Positions 18,507-28,448 of a DNA stretch of 64,000 bases are shown here, one piece after another. This DNA comes from an uncultured Roseicyclus sp. (GTDB lineage Bacteria; Pseudomonadota; Alphaproteobacteria; Rhodobacterales; Rhodobacteraceae), in the NCBI GenBank assembly GCA_947489665.1, contig CANLEH010000003.1, positions 124,001 to 188,000 of the forward strand. The letters are read 5' to 3'. Numbering within the stretch: the first letter of the stretch is position 1; every line of letters starts with the position of its first letter. The notes below the pieces were generated by a model that was given only the letters and a program-made list of their open reading frames with translations, did not search any database and was not told where the DNA came from. The position numbers and the translations under genes were made by a program.

Positions 18507-20048
18507 CTGACCAAGGTGATTGTCATCGGAGCTGGTATCGGCGGGCTTTCGGCTGCGCTGCGTCTTGCTGCGCAAGGCCCTGATGTGCACGTCGTCGAGA
18601 TGGCCGAAGGGCCGGGCGGCAAGATGCGCACGACACCTTCTGTGGCAGGCCCGGTGGATATCGGGCCGACGGTTCTGACCATGCGGCCCGTGTTTGAGGC
18701 GTTGTTTGCCGATGTGGGCGAACGGCTGTCGGACCACGTGACTCTCCACCGGGACGCGCTTCTGGCGCGGCATTGGTGGCGGGATGGGTCATCGCTTGAT
18801 CTGTATGATGATCCAGAACGCAGCGCGGAGGCCGTTGGCGCCTTTGCCGGAGCCAAAGCCGCGCGGGAGTTTCGAGCGTTTTCGGCGGAGGCGAAGCGCC
18901 TTTATGAGGCATTCGATGGCCCGGTCATGCAGGCCGAGGCCCCGGCCTTTGGACCGCTTGCGGCCCATGTGATGAAAAATCCCCGGCTGATCCCGGCAAT
19001 GGCGCCGGGGTTGAGCCTGGCGCGAAAGCTGGCGATGCGGTTCAGCGACCCACGTTTGCAGCAGCTTTTTGGGCGATACGCGACCTATGTGGGTGGCTCG
19101 CCCTACCAAAGCCCAGCGGTGCTGGGGTTGATCTGGCATTCCGAGGCGCAAGGCGTTTGGGCCGTTGAAGGCGGGATGCACTGTTTGGCGCAGGCCATGC
19201 AGCGCGTGGCCGAGGCGAAGGGGGTGACGTTCCAGTTTGGAACGGCGGTGGATCGGATTGAAGCCGCCGAAGCGGTACGCGGTGTTCGGTTGGCTGATGG
19301 CACCTCCCTGCCCTGCGATCTGGTGGTGTTCAACGGGGACCCCAAAGCGCTGCGCGACGGATATTTGGGGTCAGGCCTCAGGCACGCGGTGCCGGAGTCT
19401 GGCACCACGCCACGCAGCTTGTCGGCCTTTGTCTGGGGGTTCGCGGCGGAGCCGCAGGGTGTGGAGTTGGCCCACCACAACGTCTTCTTTTGCGAAGACC
19501 CGCGCATTGAGTTTGGCGACCTTGCCCAAGGCCGGATGCCGCGCGACGCCACACTTTACGTTTGCGCGCAGGATCACGGGAAACCGGGGCCGCAACGGTT
19601 CGAAATTATCATGAATGGGCCAGCAGGCCTCGAGACGACGGAAGAGGAGACAGAAACATGTCGAACACGCACGTTCGAGACGTTGCAGGCGATGGGTCTG
19701 ATCTTCTCACCTCCGCCCGAGACGACCGCGCTGACCACTCCGGCGGATTTCGACCGGGCCTTTCCAGCGTCGGACGGTTCCCTTTACGGGAGGAGCCCGC
19801 ATGGGATGTCAGCGACGTTCCAGCGACCGACGGCGCGGACGAAGGTGAAGGGCCTCTACCTGGCGGGCGGCCGGGCGCATCCGGGGGCGGGGATCCCGAT
19901 GGCCTGCCTCTCAGGCAAGCACGCGGCCGCAGCGATACAGAGCGACCTTGCTTTGACATCGAGGTCCCGTCCGACGGCTACGCCTGGTGGTATGTCGACG
20001 GGATCAGTGACGATGGCGAACGCGCCATCTCGATCATCGGCTTCATAG
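18507..20048 (+). CDS. crtD: Hydroxyneurosporene desaturase (methoxyneurosporene dehydrogenase)
   Basis: This ~513-aa CrtI-type FAD enzyme introduces the C-3,4 double bond in the spheroidene pathway. The FAD motif VIVIGAGIGGLSAALRLAA starts at residue 4 or so, and the C-terminal family signature is LAGGRAHPGAGIPMACLSG. The start is unusual. The only well-placed codon after the GGAGGG site (18494-18499) is CTG at 18507, giving (M)TKVIVIGAG. A TTG at 18492 lacks a ribosome site, and a GTG at 18516 is 16 nt away. The last ~50 residues are serine/arginine-rich and overlap crtC in another frame, so that tail is unlikely to be catalytic. Confidence 0.9.
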   Translation: MTKVIVIGAGIGGLSAALRLAAQGPDVHVVEMAEGPGGKMRTTPSVAGPVDIGPTVLTMRPVFEALFADVGERLSDHVTLHRDALLARHWWRDGSSLDLYDDPERSAEAVGAFAGAKAAREFRAFSAEAKRLYEAFDGPVMQAEAPAFGPLAAHVMKNPRLIPAMAPGLSLARKLAMRFSDPRLQQLFGRYATYVGGSPYQSPAVLGLIWHSEAQGVWAVEGGMHCLAQAMQRVAEAKGVTFQFGTAVDRIEAAEAVRGVRLADGTSLPCDLVVFNGDPKALRDGYLGSGLRHAVPESGTTPRSLSAFVWGFAAEPQGVELAHHNVFFCEDPRIEFGDLAQGRMPRDATLYVCAQDHGKPGPQRFEIIMNGPAGLETTEEETETCRTRTFETLQAMGLIFSPPPETTALTTPADFDRAFPASDGSLYGRSPHGMSATFQRPTARTKVKGLYLAGGRAHPGAGIPMACLSGKHAAAAIQSDLALTSRSRPTATPGGMSTGSVTMANAPSRSSAS

Positions 20049-20872
20049 GGTCTGTTTTCTCGCCCTGGTATCGCTGGTCCGGGCGCAAAAACCCGGCGAA
20101 CAATTGCTGCCTGAACGTCGTGACCTACGGGCGCGGCGGGCGCTGGACGATGACGGATCGCGGGGAAGAGGGCTTAGGCCTGTCGCGGGATCGGTTGCAG
20201 ATCGGGCCCAGTGCGATGGTCTGGAAGGGCGACCGGCTGGAGGTGCAGATTGATGAGATGAGCACACCCCACGCCCAGAAGGTGACGGGGACGGTCACGG
20301 TTCATCCAAGCGCGCTGACGGATCAGGAAATGCTGTTGAGCGATGACGGTGCGCATGTGTGGCGGCCTTTCGCGCCGACGGCACGGATCGAGGTGGATTT
20401 GAACCGCCCCGGTTGGCAATGGACGGGCCATGGCTATTTCGATGCGAATTTCGGGACCCGCGCGTTGGAGGCGGATTTCAGGTATTGGACCTGGGGCCGG
20501 TTTCCGCTGCGGGACGGATCGGCCTGTTTCTATGACCTTGAGCGGCGGGATGGCACGACTTTGGCCACGGGGGTCGGCTTCGCGGCAGACGGGACGCCGC
20601 ACGCGATCCAGATGCCGCCAAAACAGAGACTAAAGCGCCCGTTATGGATGGTTCGGCGAGATACGCGCGCCGATGCGGATTTTCGCCCTCATCAAGTGAA
20701 AGCCATGCTGGATGCGCCGTTTTACAACCGCTCGGCCATCAAAACGAAGATCAACGGCGAAGAAACGGTGGGTGTTTATGAGGCGCTTGATCTGGACCGT
20801 TTTCGGGGTCCTTGGCTGATGCCGATGCTGGCCGTTCGGGTGCCGCGTCGCAAAAGGTGGCGGAAGCCGTAG
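19904..20872 (+). CDS. crtC: Carotenoid 1,2-hydratase (hydroxyneurosporene synthase)
   Basis: CrtC adds water across the terminal 1,2 double bond of neurosporene/lycopene-type carotenoids. Family-typical segments are DGYAWWYVDGISDDG, IGSVFSPWYRWSGR, GHGYFDANFGTRALE and FRYWTWGRFPL. The start could not be fixed. Conserved sequence begins by about 19964, but no ATG, GTG or TTG occurs in this frame between 19658 and there. The CTG at 19904 is used here as a placeholder (322 aa). Alternatives are the ATG at 19658, which has AGGAG 8 nt upstream but would add a non-conserved ~80-residue leader, or a frameshift from crtD, since crtC is in the -1 frame relative to it. crtD overlaps it to 20048. Confidence 0.85.
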   Translation: MPLRQARGRSDTERPCFDIEVPSDGYAWWYVDGISDDGERAISIIGFIGSVFSPWYRWSGRKNPANNCCLNVVTYGRGGRWTMTDRGEEGLGLSRDRLQIGPSAMVWKGDRLEVQIDEMSTPHAQKVTGTVTVHPSALTDQEMLLSDDGAHVWRPFAPTARIEVDLNRPGWQWTGHGYFDANFGTRALEADFRYWTWGRFPLRDGSACFYDLERRDGTTLATGVGFAADGTPHAIQMPPKQRLKRPLWMVRRDTRADADFRPHQVKAMLDAPFYNRSAIKTKINGEETVGVYEALDLDRFRGPWLMPMLAVRVPRRKRWRKP

Positions 20873-20926
20873 GTTGTCGCCGCGCACAGGGCTGTCCATA
20901 TAGGGCCGGAGCATATGGAGGCCGAT

Positions 20927-21484
20927 ATGGCGAAAGAAGACTTCCCCGGTTGGCATGGCACCACGATCATCGGCGTGCGCAAGGGCGGCAAGGTTGTTGT
21001 GGCGGGTGACGGGCAGGTTAGCCTTGGGCAGACCGTCATCAAGGGCAGCGCGCGGAAGGTGCGGCGGCTGAAGCCCGGCGGGCATGATGTGGTCTGTGGG
21101 TTTGCAGGGTCGACGGCGGATGCTTTTACGTTGCTTGAGCGGCTGGAGACGAAGCTGGAAGCGACGCCGGGGCAGCTGCAACGCGCGAGCGTGGAGCTCG
21201 CCAAGGATTGGCGGACAGACAAGTACCTGCAAAAGCTGGAAGCGATGCTGATCGTGACCGATGGGTCGGAGCTTTACATCATCACCGGTGCGGGCGACGT
21301 GCTGGAGCCGGAACACGGCATTGCCGCCATCGGCTCGGGCGGGAACTTTGCACTGGCTGCGGCGCGTGGGATGCTGGACACGGACAAGGATGCCGAGACC
21401 ATTGCCCGGGAAGCGATGGCGATTGCCGCCGATATTTGCGTCTATACCAATGGCAACCTCACCGTTGAGGTGATCGAGGCATGA
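20927..21484 (+). CDS. hslV: ATP-dependent protease peptidase subunit HslV
   Basis: This ~185-aa threonine protease forms the dodecameric core of the HslUV (ClpQY) proteasome-like complex. The catalytic threonine is in [12 protein letters not shown], preceded by a short propeptide. The [14 protein letters not shown] segment is typical. The ATG at 20927 has GGAGG 5 nt upstream; an in-frame ATG at 20915 adds four residues. It begins a tightly overlapping four-gene unit ending in hslU. It is the first gene outside the photosynthesis cluster. Confidence 0.95.
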   Translation: MAKEDFPGWHGTTIIGVRKGGKVVVAGDGQVSLGQTVIKGSARKVRRLKPGGHDVVCGFAGSTADAFTLLERLETKLEATPGQLQRASVELAKDWRTDKYLQKLEAMLIVTDGSELYIITGAGDVLEPEHGIAAIGSGGNFALAAARGMLDTDKDAETIAREAMAIAADICVYTNGNLTVEVIEA

Positions 21485-22554
21485 GCCAGATCACCCGCGA
21501 TGATCTGCGGGCGGCGGTTGGGGCCGGCCTGATGACGGAGGCGCAGGCCGCGTCGCTGATCAACCTGGCAGAGGAACGCGAAGGCGTGCGCGCGCGGCGC
21601 ACCGGCCTGGATGAACCTTTTGAGCTGTTCAAAGGCTTCAACGAGATCTTCATCGTCGTGGGCCTGTCTATCCTGTTCGCCGGGTGGCTTGGCGTGACTG
21701 GGCTGACCATTTTCAGCGCAACGCAAGGGTGGATTCTGGGCATGGCCTTGTCGGCAGTGGCCATGCTCTCCTTTGGGGGGTTGTCGCGCTACTTCACGCT
21801 CAAACGTCGTATGGTGGCCCCATCGATCGCGCTTGCGATCATGTTTGCGGTTTCGGCCCTACAATTCGGCTTCTACGCCGCCGCGATGCTTGACCTGTCG
21901 CTGGAACCCAGCCTCACGATGAGCGCCGGAGTCGCCTTTTTCTTCCTTTGCCTGCACTACCTGATCTTTCGTGTTCCGTTCACGGTCGCGCTGATTGCGG
22001 CGTCTGTGGTGCTGACTACTTTTGGGTTTGTCACCATGGGCGGTACCTTTCCGGACAACGCGCAGGATATCTTCCTTCTGTCCGCCGATGGGCCCTTCGC
22101 AATCCTGACAATCGTCCTGGGCCTGATCGGCCTTGGTATCGCGATGATCTTCGACATGTCCGACCCGCACCGTGTGACGCGGCGGGCAGCGTCAGGCTTC
22201 TGGCTGCACGTGATTGCGGCCCCGGCCATCGTGAACACCGTGGCGTTGACGCTGTTTCAGAACCCCGATGCAGGCGCGAAGGTGGCACTGGTTTTGTTCG
22301 TGGCGGCGATGGCGCTGTTCGCGGTGGTGATCGACCGCAGGTCGTTCCTCGTATCAGGCGTGGGCTACGTAGTTGCCCTGTCGATCTCAGTCGTTGAGGG
22401 CGAAGGCGCGTTCCTTGTGATCCTGCTGCTTGGCATCGGGCTGGTTGTCTTGGGCGCACAATGGGAGGCAATGCGCGGCGCGATCATGCGGGCGCTTCCC
22501 GCATTCCCCGGCAAAAACAGATTGCCCCCATGGGCAATGAGAGAGGCAACATGA
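21481..22554 (+). CDS. Multi-pass membrane protein of unknown function
   Basis: This 357-aa protein has a short cytoplasmic N-terminal region ([18 protein letters not shown]...) and then about ten hydrophobic helices from residue 55 to 340. The N-terminal layout, a helical segment naming a short-chain ITxEQA-like motif before the membrane part, resembles DUF2157-type proteins, but I do not claim the family. Its ATG overlaps the hslV TGA (ATGA) and its own TGA overlaps the next ATG, so it is co-translated with hslV and the reductase. A functional link to HslUV is inference from position only. Confidence 0.8.
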   Translation: MSQITRDDLRAAVGAGLMTEAQAASLINLAEEREGVRARRTGLDEPFELFKGFNEIFIVVGLSILFAGWLGVTGLTIFSATQGWILGMALSAVAMLSFGGLSRYFTLKRRMVAPSIALAIMFAVSALQFGFYAAAMLDLSLEPSLTMSAGVAFFFLCLHYLIFRVPFTVALIAASVVLTTFGFVTMGGTFPDNAQDIFLLSADGPFAILTIVLGLIGLGIAMIFDMSDPHRVTRRAASGFWLHVIAAPAIVNTVALTLFQNPDAGAKVALVLFVAAMALFAVVIDRRSFLVSGVGYVVALSISVVEGEGAFLVILLLGIGLVVLGAQWEAMRGAIMRALPAFPGKNRLPPWAMREAT

Positions 22555-23585
22555 CCGACATGACCTTCACACGGCTCGGCAATTCCGGCCTGATCGTTTC
22601 GCGCATGGCGTTGGGGACGATGACGTTCAACCTTGGGGGCGAGTTCATTCCCGGCATCGCCAGCGTTGGACAGGAGGAAGCCACGCGCATGGTCGATTGC
22701 GCACTGGATCATGGAGTGAATTTCTTCGACAGCGCCGATGGCTATTCACAAGGCGATGCCGAAGTCGCGCTGGGTGTGGCTTTGCAGGGTAAGCGTGGGC
22801 ATGCCGTGATTTGCACCAAGATTGGCTTCCGGCAGGGCGAGGCGATGACCGATGCGGGCCTGTCGCGGCGGCATCTGATGAAGTCCATCGACGGGTGCCT
22901 GAAACGGCTTGGTACGGATTATGTCGACCTGCTCGTGGTGCATAAGACGGACGTCTTCACGCCACTAGAAGAGACGTTGCGCGCGCTGGACGACATCGTG
23001 AAATCGGGCAAGGTGCGCTACATCGGCTGTTCCAACTGGCCCGCTTGGGAAGTTGCGCAGGCGGTGCAGTTTCAGCGGGACCATGGCCTCGCACCCTTCA
23101 TCGCGGGGCAATACCTCTACTCCGCCGCGCAGCGCGATATCGAGATGGACGTTCTGCGGATGGCCGACAAGCTCGGCCTGTCGCTGATGGCCTGGTCGCC
23201 GCTTGCGGGCGGCCTATTGACAGGAAAATACGATCTGGACCGTTTGGAAGATGGCGACGGGCGGATCGGCACCCACGATTTCTTTGAAATCCCGAAACCG
23301 CAGGCGCGGGCCGTCTTGGATGCGTTGGGGACTGTAGGCCAAGCGCATGACCTGACTTTGGCGCAAACGGCCCTTGCTTGGATCGTGAACCGAAACCCGA
23401 CGCACACCGTACTGGTCGGCGCATCTTCGACGGATCAGCTCGAAAAGAGCCTGAAATCAGGCTCTGTCGTCCTGACTGCGGATGAGATGGCTTTGATCGA
23501 CGCATCGGCCCCGCCCCCAAAACGCTACCCCGAATGGTTCGCCGACATGATGTTGGACAGCCAAGTGAATGAGGCTCTGAAATGA
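22551..23585 (+). CDS. Aldo/keto reductase
   Basis: This 344-aa TIM-barrel NADPH oxidoreductase has the catalytic tetrad visible: Asp and Tyr in [13 protein letters not shown], Lys in VICTKIGF and His in DLLVVHKTD. The C-terminal cofactor segment [16 protein letters not shown] is also typical. The best start is the ATG at 22551, which overlaps the preceding TGA; an upstream in-frame ATG at 22461 lies inside the membrane-protein gene. The substrate is unknown. Its TGA overlaps the hslU ATG. Confidence 0.92.
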   Translation: MTDMTFTRLGNSGLIVSRMALGTMTFNLGGEFIPGIASVGQEEATRMVDCALDHGVNFFDSADGYSQGDAEVALGVALQGKRGHAVICTKIGFRQGEAMTDAGLSRRHLMKSIDGCLKRLGTDYVDLLVVHKTDVFTPLEETLRALDDIVKSGKVRYIGCSNWPAWEVAQAVQFQRDHGLAPFIAGQYLYSAAQRDIEMDVLRMADKLGLSLMAWSPLAGGLLTGKYDLDRLEDGDGRIGTHDFFEIPKPQARAVLDALGTVGQAHDLTLAQTALAWIVNRNPTHTVLVGASSTDQLEKSLKSGSVVLTADEMALIDASAPPPKRYPEWFADMMLDSQVNEALK

Positions 23586-24892
23586 GTGACCTGACCCCCC
23601 GCGAAATCGTCTCGGAACTGGACCGCTTCATCATCGGCCAGAAGGACGCCAAGCGCGCTGTCGCCGTGGCATTGCGCAACCGCTGGCGGCGCAAGCAATT
23701 GGGTGATGATCTGCGGGATGAAGTCTATCCGAAGAATATCCTGATGATCGGGCCCACCGGCGTCGGCAAAACCGAGATTTCGCGGCGGTTAGCGAAGCTA
23801 GCGCGTGCGCCCTTCATCAAGGTGGAAGCGACCAAATTCACCGAGGTCGGCTATGTCGGCCGCGACGTGGAGCAGATCGTCCGGGATCTGGTCGATGCAG
23901 CCCAAGTGATGATCCGCGAAAACATGCGCGAAGAGGTCAAGGCAAAGGCCCATGATGCGGCTGAAGAGCGTGTGATCGAGGCGCTGGCCGGCGACGGCGC
24001 GCGTGATCAGACGCGGGAGATGTTTCGCAAGAAGCTCCGCTCCGGTGAGCTGGACGATACGATCATCGAGCTTGAGGTGACGGACAATTCCAACCCGCTT
24101 GGCGGGTTCGAAATTCCCGGCCAGCCCGGCATGGGCCAGATGGGCGGAATGATGAACCTGGGCGATCTGTTCAAAGGCATGGGCGGGCGCAAGGTGAAGC
24201 GGCGGCTTTCGGTTGCCGCCAGCTACGACATCCTGATTGATGAGGAAGCCGATAAGCTACTGGATCCTGAGATGGTCACGAAAGAAGCCATGCGCGCGGT
24301 GGAGCAGAACGGGATCGTCTTTATCGACGAGATCGACAAGGTCTGCGCACGCTCCGATGCACGTGGCGCGGATGTGTCGCGCGAAGGGGTGCAGCGGGAT
24401 TTGCTGCCGTTGATCGAGGGGACCACAGTTTCCACGAAACATGGGCCCGTGAAAACCGACCATATCCTGTTCATTGCCTCAGGCGCATTCCACATCGCCA
24501 AGCCGAGCGATCTGTTGCCCGAGCTTCAGGGCCGCCTGCCGATCCGTGTGAACCTGCGGGCGCTGACGGAAGAGGATTTCGTGCGCATCCTGACGGAAAC
24601 CGACAATGCGCTGACCCGGCAATACAAAGCTTTGATGGCAACGGAAGAGGTTAAAGTCACTTTCACCGAAGAAGGCATCGCGGCACTGGCCAAGATCGCG
24701 GCGGATGTGAATGAAAGCGTCGAGAATATCGGCGCGCGGCGGCTCTACACGGTGTTGGAGCGGGTGTTCGAAGAACTCAGCTTCAATGCGCCTGATCAAT
24801 CGGGGCAATCCGTGACTGTTGATGCCGCTTTCGTTGAGGAGAACCTCGGCGAATTGACGCGTAGTACGGATCTCAGCCGTTACGTTCTTTAG
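23582..24892 (+). CDS. hslU: HslUV protease ATPase subunit HslU
   Basis: This 436-aa AAA+ unfoldase feeds substrates to HslV. Walker A is [18 protein letters not shown] and Walker B is [12 protein letters not shown]. The intermediate domain (about residues 110-230) contains a methionine/glycine-rich stretch, [16 protein letters not shown]. The C-terminus ends LSRYVL, which inserts into HslV pockets to activate it. It lies at the end of the hslV operon rather than next to hslV, with two unrelated genes between them. Confidence 0.97.
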   Translation: MSDLTPREIVSELDRFIIGQKDAKRAVAVALRNRWRRKQLGDDLRDEVYPKNILMIGPTGVGKTEISRRLAKLARAPFIKVEATKFTEVGYVGRDVEQIVRDLVDAAQVMIRENMREEVKAKAHDAAEERVIEALAGDGARDQTREMFRKKLRSGELDDTIIELEVTDNSNPLGGFEIPGQPGMGQMGGMMNLGDLFKGMGGRKVKRRLSVAASYDILIDEEADKLLDPEMVTKEAMRAVEQNGIVFIDEIDKVCARSDARGADVSREGVQRDLLPLIEGTTVSTKHGPVKTDHILFIASGAFHIAKPSDLLPELQGRLPIRVNLRALTEEDFVRILTETDNALTRQYKALMATEEVKVTFTEEGIAALAKIAADVNESVENIGARRLYTVLERVFEELSFNAPDQSGQSVTVDAAFVEENLGELTRSTDLSRYVL

Positions 24893-24915
24893 GCAAAGGC
24901 TGATATGAGGGTGGC

Positions 24916-26040
24916 ATGACACGCGCTTCGATCACTCGCCGCTCCCTTCTCTGCGGAGCAGCTGCCCTGCCCCTTGCGGCGTGTGGCGGCGTGCCTGATC
25001 TGATGATCGTACCCGAAGCCGCCACGATCGGGACTGCGGAAACCGTCTTTGTCGCGACGAACCGCGTCTTTGCCGATGGCGCCTTTCAGGCCGCGCGGCA
25101 AGAGACACTGTCGTTCACCGAATTCACGGTGGAAATCCCGCCGGAACGCGAGACCGGCGCCGTTCAGCCCGCTCGCCCCGGTCGACGGCGTGGTCCGGAC
25201 CTTCAAACGGAATTCGTGGCCAGTAGCGGCAATCATCTGGGCAGCCGGGACACCTTTCGCGCCGCACTGCGCGCCGAGGCGCGTCGAACGGGTGTGAACG
25301 AAGCGATGATCTTCATCCACGGTTTTGCCAGCACTATCGGCACGGGCCTCTACCGCACGGCTCAGATCCGGTACGATTTCCAGATCCCCGGCATCGCCGT
25401 GCACTATGCCTGGCCCAGTGCGGGAAACCCGCTTGGCTATGCCTATGACCGGGATTCGAGCCTGTTTGCCCGCGATGGGTTGGAGCAGTTGATCACTGAT
25501 ATTCAGGCCGCTGGCCTGAACGTGGTGCTGACCGCGCATTCGCTTGGGTCGACCGTGGTGATGGAGGTTTTGCGCCAGCTTCGGATCGGGGGGCGCACAG
25601 ATGTCCTGGCCCGCATCAACGGCGTGATCCTGTTTTCGCCTGACATCGACGTGGATGTCTTCCGCGCGCAGGCCGACCGGATCGGAGAGCTGCCGCAACC
25701 CTTTGTGATTTTCACCTCGCAGCGGGATCAGGCATTGCGCTTGTCGGCCCGGATCACGGGGCAGGCTGAACGGGTCGGGAACCTGTCTATCCCAGACGCG
25801 CTTGGCGATTATGAGATCACGATCATCGACGTCTCCGCTTTCCGCGGCGGGGTGCGGGACACGTTCAACCATTTCTCTGGCGCAAGCTCGCCGGCTGTGG
25901 TGCAAATCCTCAACGATGCGGCCGGGGTAAACAATTCGTTCGAGCAAAGCACGACACAAAGAGCGGGGCTTTTGCCGGGAACGATTCTGACGATTCAGAA
26001 TGCGACCCAGATCATGCTGAGTCCAATCAACGCGAATTAG
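24916..26040 (+). CDS. Alpha/beta hydrolase (DUF900-like), probable lipoprotein
   Basis: This 374-aa protein has a twin-arginine-like N-terminus (TRRSLLCGAAALPLAACGG) ending in a lipobox (LAAC), so a lipid-anchored envelope protein is likely. The hydrolase core shows EAMIFIHGFAST, the nucleophile elbow LTAHSLGSTVV, and late histidine candidates (DTFNHFSG). The pattern fits the DUF900 group of alpha/beta hydrolases; the substrate is unknown. It follows hslU by 23 bp and converges with the smr gene, whose end it overlaps by 4 bp. Confidence 0.85.
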   Translation: MTRASITRRSLLCGAAALPLAACGGVPDLMIVPEAATIGTAETVFVATNRVFADGAFQAARQETLSFTEFTVEIPPERETGAVQPARPGRRRGPDLQTEFVASSGNHLGSRDTFRAALRAEARRTGVNEAMIFIHGFASTIGTGLYRTAQIRYDFQIPGIAVHYAWPSAGNPLGYAYDRDSSLFARDGLEQLITDIQAAGLNVVLTAHSLGSTVVMEVLRQLRIGGRTDVLARINGVILFSPDIDVDVFRAQADRIGELPQPFVIFTSQRDQALRLSARITGQAERVGNLSIPDALGDYEITIIDVSAFRGGVRDTFNHFSGASSPAVVQILNDAAGVNNSFEQSTTQRAGLLPGTILTIQNATQIMLSPINAN

Positions 26041-26642
26041 CGGCGACGTTTCAGGTAGACGTAATACGCCCCACCGCCGCCGTGCTTCTGGTGTGCTTCG
26101 CGGATATCGAGGATCATCAAACCCAGGGGCGGCGATTGTAGCCAGCTTGGCACCTGATGTTTCAACACACCGCGGCGGATCGGGATTGGTCCGCCGCTGG
26201 CACGATCCTTGCCCTTGCCGGTGATCACCAAGACCAGTCGCAAGTTCCGTTCATACGCGCTGCTGATGAAGGAAATCAGGGCAGGGTGCGCCTCAGCCAA
26301 GACCATGCCGTGTAGGTCGATGCGATCTTCGGGCTTCAGCTTGCCGCGCACCATGCGCTTGTGGGTCCCGTGATCCATCCGAACCGGGGCTTGTGCCAGT
26401 CGGCTGGAAAGCGTCGGTGCGTGGTTCACCGGATTGGCAGAAAAGGAGGCCTTTTCCCCAATCCTGAACGCGGGAAGACGGTCTGCCGTGGTAGCCTCGC
26501 GCCGGATCGGTGGTTTCGGCTTGGGCGCCTCGGGGGTGATCTGAGGCGCGCCGGTCCGATCCATCGGCGTGGCGGTTGCGGCGACTCTGTCCCACAACGC
26601 CTTATCCTCTTCGGACAGGCCGCGTTTGCCGCGCCGCGCCAT
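26037..26642 (-). CDS. Smr domain protein
   Basis: This 201-aa protein has a basic N-terminal half and a C-terminal Smr (MutS2-type) domain from about residue 110. The typical LDLHG-type motif appears as RIDLHGMVLAEAH, and the glycine signature as LVLVITGKGKDR. Smr domains are nucleic-acid binding and often nuclease-like. This stand-alone form is common in Alphaproteobacteria, and its role is not established. It is the last gene of the Tim44-mltA-smr operon (3-bp gap to mltA). Confidence 0.9.
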   Translation of the reverse strand: MARRGKRGLSEEDKALWDRVAATATPMDRTGAPQITPEAPKPKPPIRREATTADRLPAFRIGEKASFSANPVNHAPTLSSRLAQAPVRMDHGTHKRMVRGKLKPEDRIDLHGMVLAEAHPALISFISSAYERNLRLVLVITGKGKDRASGGPIPIRRGVLKHQVPSWLQSPPLGLMILDIREAHQKHGGGGAYYVYLKRRR

Positions 26643-26645
26643 ATC

Positions 26646-27662
26646 TCACGCGTCCGGAATCAGCTGGTGGGCACGCTCGATTGGAAGCAGCACCATCATA
26701 CGGCCGGGGTCGCGGATTACCCCGGCGGCATCGCCGGCCTCATCTCCGAACCCAAAGAAAATGTCGGCCCGTTGCGGCCCTTGAATGGCACCGCCCGTAT
26801 CCTGCGCGATCATCAAACGGCGGATCGGGCCGTCACCGTCCTTCTCAATCCAGACCGGCGCGCCCAGTGGTGTATGATCCGGGTCAACCGCAATTGTCCT
26901 GTGCGGCGTGATATTGCGGTTCATCGCACCGAGGGGGCCGAGGTTGGGGTCGTCGATATCCACCTCACGGAAGAACACGTAGCTCGGGTTGTGGTGCAGC
27001 AGAGTTTGCCCGGCCACAGGGTTCCGCCGTACCCACGCTTGGATCACCTGCGCGCTGACCTGATGGGGCTGATACACCCCACGCCGAACAAGTTCTTGCC
27101 CGACGGAACGATATTCATGCCCGTTCCGCCCGCCATAACCGACGCGAAGGAACCCGCCCTCGGCCAGTCGGATCCGACCTGAGCCCTGGATTTGTAGAAA
27201 GAACAGCTCCACCGGGTCATCGACCCACGCAATCTCAAGCCCGCGGCCTTCCAGAACGCGGCTTTCCTCAATTTCGCGGCGGGATAACCATTGGCCGTTC
27301 ACCTCGGGCGGTAGACGGTAAACCGGGTAGCGATAGCGCGACGTCCGCGTCCGCGATCCATCCAGTTCCGGCTCGTAGTAGCCGGTGAACAACGCGGGAT
27401 CCTCGCCACCAATCAGGACAGGACGGAAGAACAATTCAAAGAAAGTGCGCGCATCGGGTGCCGTTTCAGCCACCGCACACAAAGCCTCCCAATCCGAGCC
27501 GTCCAGATCCATGCAGGTGTTGCGGAAAACGGAAAGGGCCGCGGAATGATCATCCTCGGCCCAGCCATCCAGATCGTCGAACGTCAGAAGTTGCACGGGC
27601 TCATCTGCCATGGCCGCTGTGGCGGTAAGCGCCAAGGCAATCGCAACCGCGCGCAGCTCCAT
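26646..27662 (-). CDS. mltA: Membrane-bound lytic murein transglycosylase A
   Basis: This 338-aa enzyme cleaves peptidoglycan glycan strands to form 1,6-anhydro-muropeptides. A signal peptide (MELRAVAIALALTATAAMA) is followed by the MltA domain, with LFTGYYEPELDGS and FLQIQGSGRI, and by the C-terminal 3D domain with IAQDTGGAIQGPQRAD. The catalytic aspartates fall in that last segment. No lipobox is seen, so it may be periplasmic rather than lipid-anchored. It is 3 bp from the Tim44-like gene. Confidence 0.94.
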   Translation of the reverse strand: MELRAVAIALALTATAAMADEPVQLLTFDDLDGWAEDDHSAALSVFRNTCMDLDGSDWEALCAVAETAPDARTFFELFFRPVLIGGEDPALFTGYYEPELDGSRTRTSRYRYPVYRLPPEVNGQWLSRREIEESRVLEGRGLEIAWVDDPVELFFLQIQGSGRIRLAEGGFLRVGYGGRNGHEYRSVGQELVRRGVYQPHQVSAQVIQAWVRRNPVAGQTLLHHNPSYVFFREVDIDDPNLGPLGAMNRNITPHRTIAVDPDHTPLGAPVWIEKDGDGPIRRLMIAQDTGGAIQGPQRADIFFGFGDEAGDAAGVIRDPGRMMVLLPIERAHQLIPDA

Positions 27663-27665
27663 CGT

Positions 27666-28325
27666 TCATCCGTCGGTTGCCACCAGGGCCCAGTTCGGAT
27701 CATCCGCGCCCATCGTGCGGGCAAAGGTCCAGACATCGCGCTGGCGCTTGATCTCGGACGCGTCGCCTTCGATGATTTCGCCATCGGAGTTGCGCACAAC
27801 GCTGGTCAATTCACCCACGAACCGCACGGTAATCTCAGCCTCGCTAGTGCCACGGTCGAACGTGGCATTCTGCAAGGCAATCTCGCGCACGCCCACAAAC
27901 TCCGCCTCGATGGTCAGGCCCTGTTCGTTACGCTGGTTGATGACCGTCTCGAACGTTTCCATCACGTCATCGGCCAGGAACGGCTTCAGCCCGTCCACAT
28001 CGCCACGCTCGAACGACATCAGAATCATCTCGTAGGCTTGGCGTGCACCGCCCAGAAACTCGCCGACGTTAAAGCCTGGCTCGGCCATCTTCATGGCGGC
28101 CAGCGCCTTGGCGCTGTCGGAGCCGTCTTCGACGTGATCGGTGATGTCCTCATCCGGGCCACCGTCAATCACTTCGAAATCACGGCGGCGGCTGGCGCTT
28201 GCGCCATCAGGGCGGGCCGGGGGGCGCTCAAACCCCTCACGCGATCCAAGGACGGAGCGCAGGCGCAAGATCAGGAAAATCGCGACGCCGGCCAGGACCA
28301 GCAAGGACAAAAGAGACGAGTTCAT
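27666..28325 (-). CDS. Tim44/TimA-family protein
   Basis: This ~219-aa protein has one N-terminal membrane helix (SLLSLLVLAGVAIFLILRL), a variable basic linker, and a C-terminal Tim44-like domain (GARQAYEMILMSFERGDVDGLKPFL...). Relatives in Alphaproteobacteria are bacterial counterparts of the mitochondrial import motor protein Tim44; TimA is the Caulobacter name, and the function is poorly known. The ATG at 28325 was preferred over an upstream ATG at 28370. Its position opposite fxsA/secB and near the origin is common in the class. Confidence 0.88.
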   Translation of the reverse strand: MNSSLLSLLVLAGVAIFLILRLRSVLGSREGFERPPARPDGASASRRRDFEVIDGGPDEDITDHVEDGSDSAKALAAMKMAEPGFNVGEFLGGARQAYEMILMSFERGDVDGLKPFLADDVMETFETVINQRNEQGLTIEAEFVGVREIALQNATFDRGTSEAEITVRFVGELTSVVRNSDGEIIEGDASEIKRQRDVWTFARTMGADDPNWALVATDG

Positions 28326-28448
28326 GGCACCTCGGCGGGGGAATGGGTTCAAAACCGGTGTAGCAGCCACATATGTAAGGCAGGGGTGGGGTCAAGTCCA
28401 TGACAGCCCATCTGCGGCATAAGGCCATTTGTCAGAGGAAACGCGCCC

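Noticed and set aside
22461-22550. Upstream extension of the aldo/keto reductase
   Set aside because: The added residues overlap the end of the membrane-protein gene and lack family similarity; the ATG at 22551 fits the ATGA-overlap pattern.
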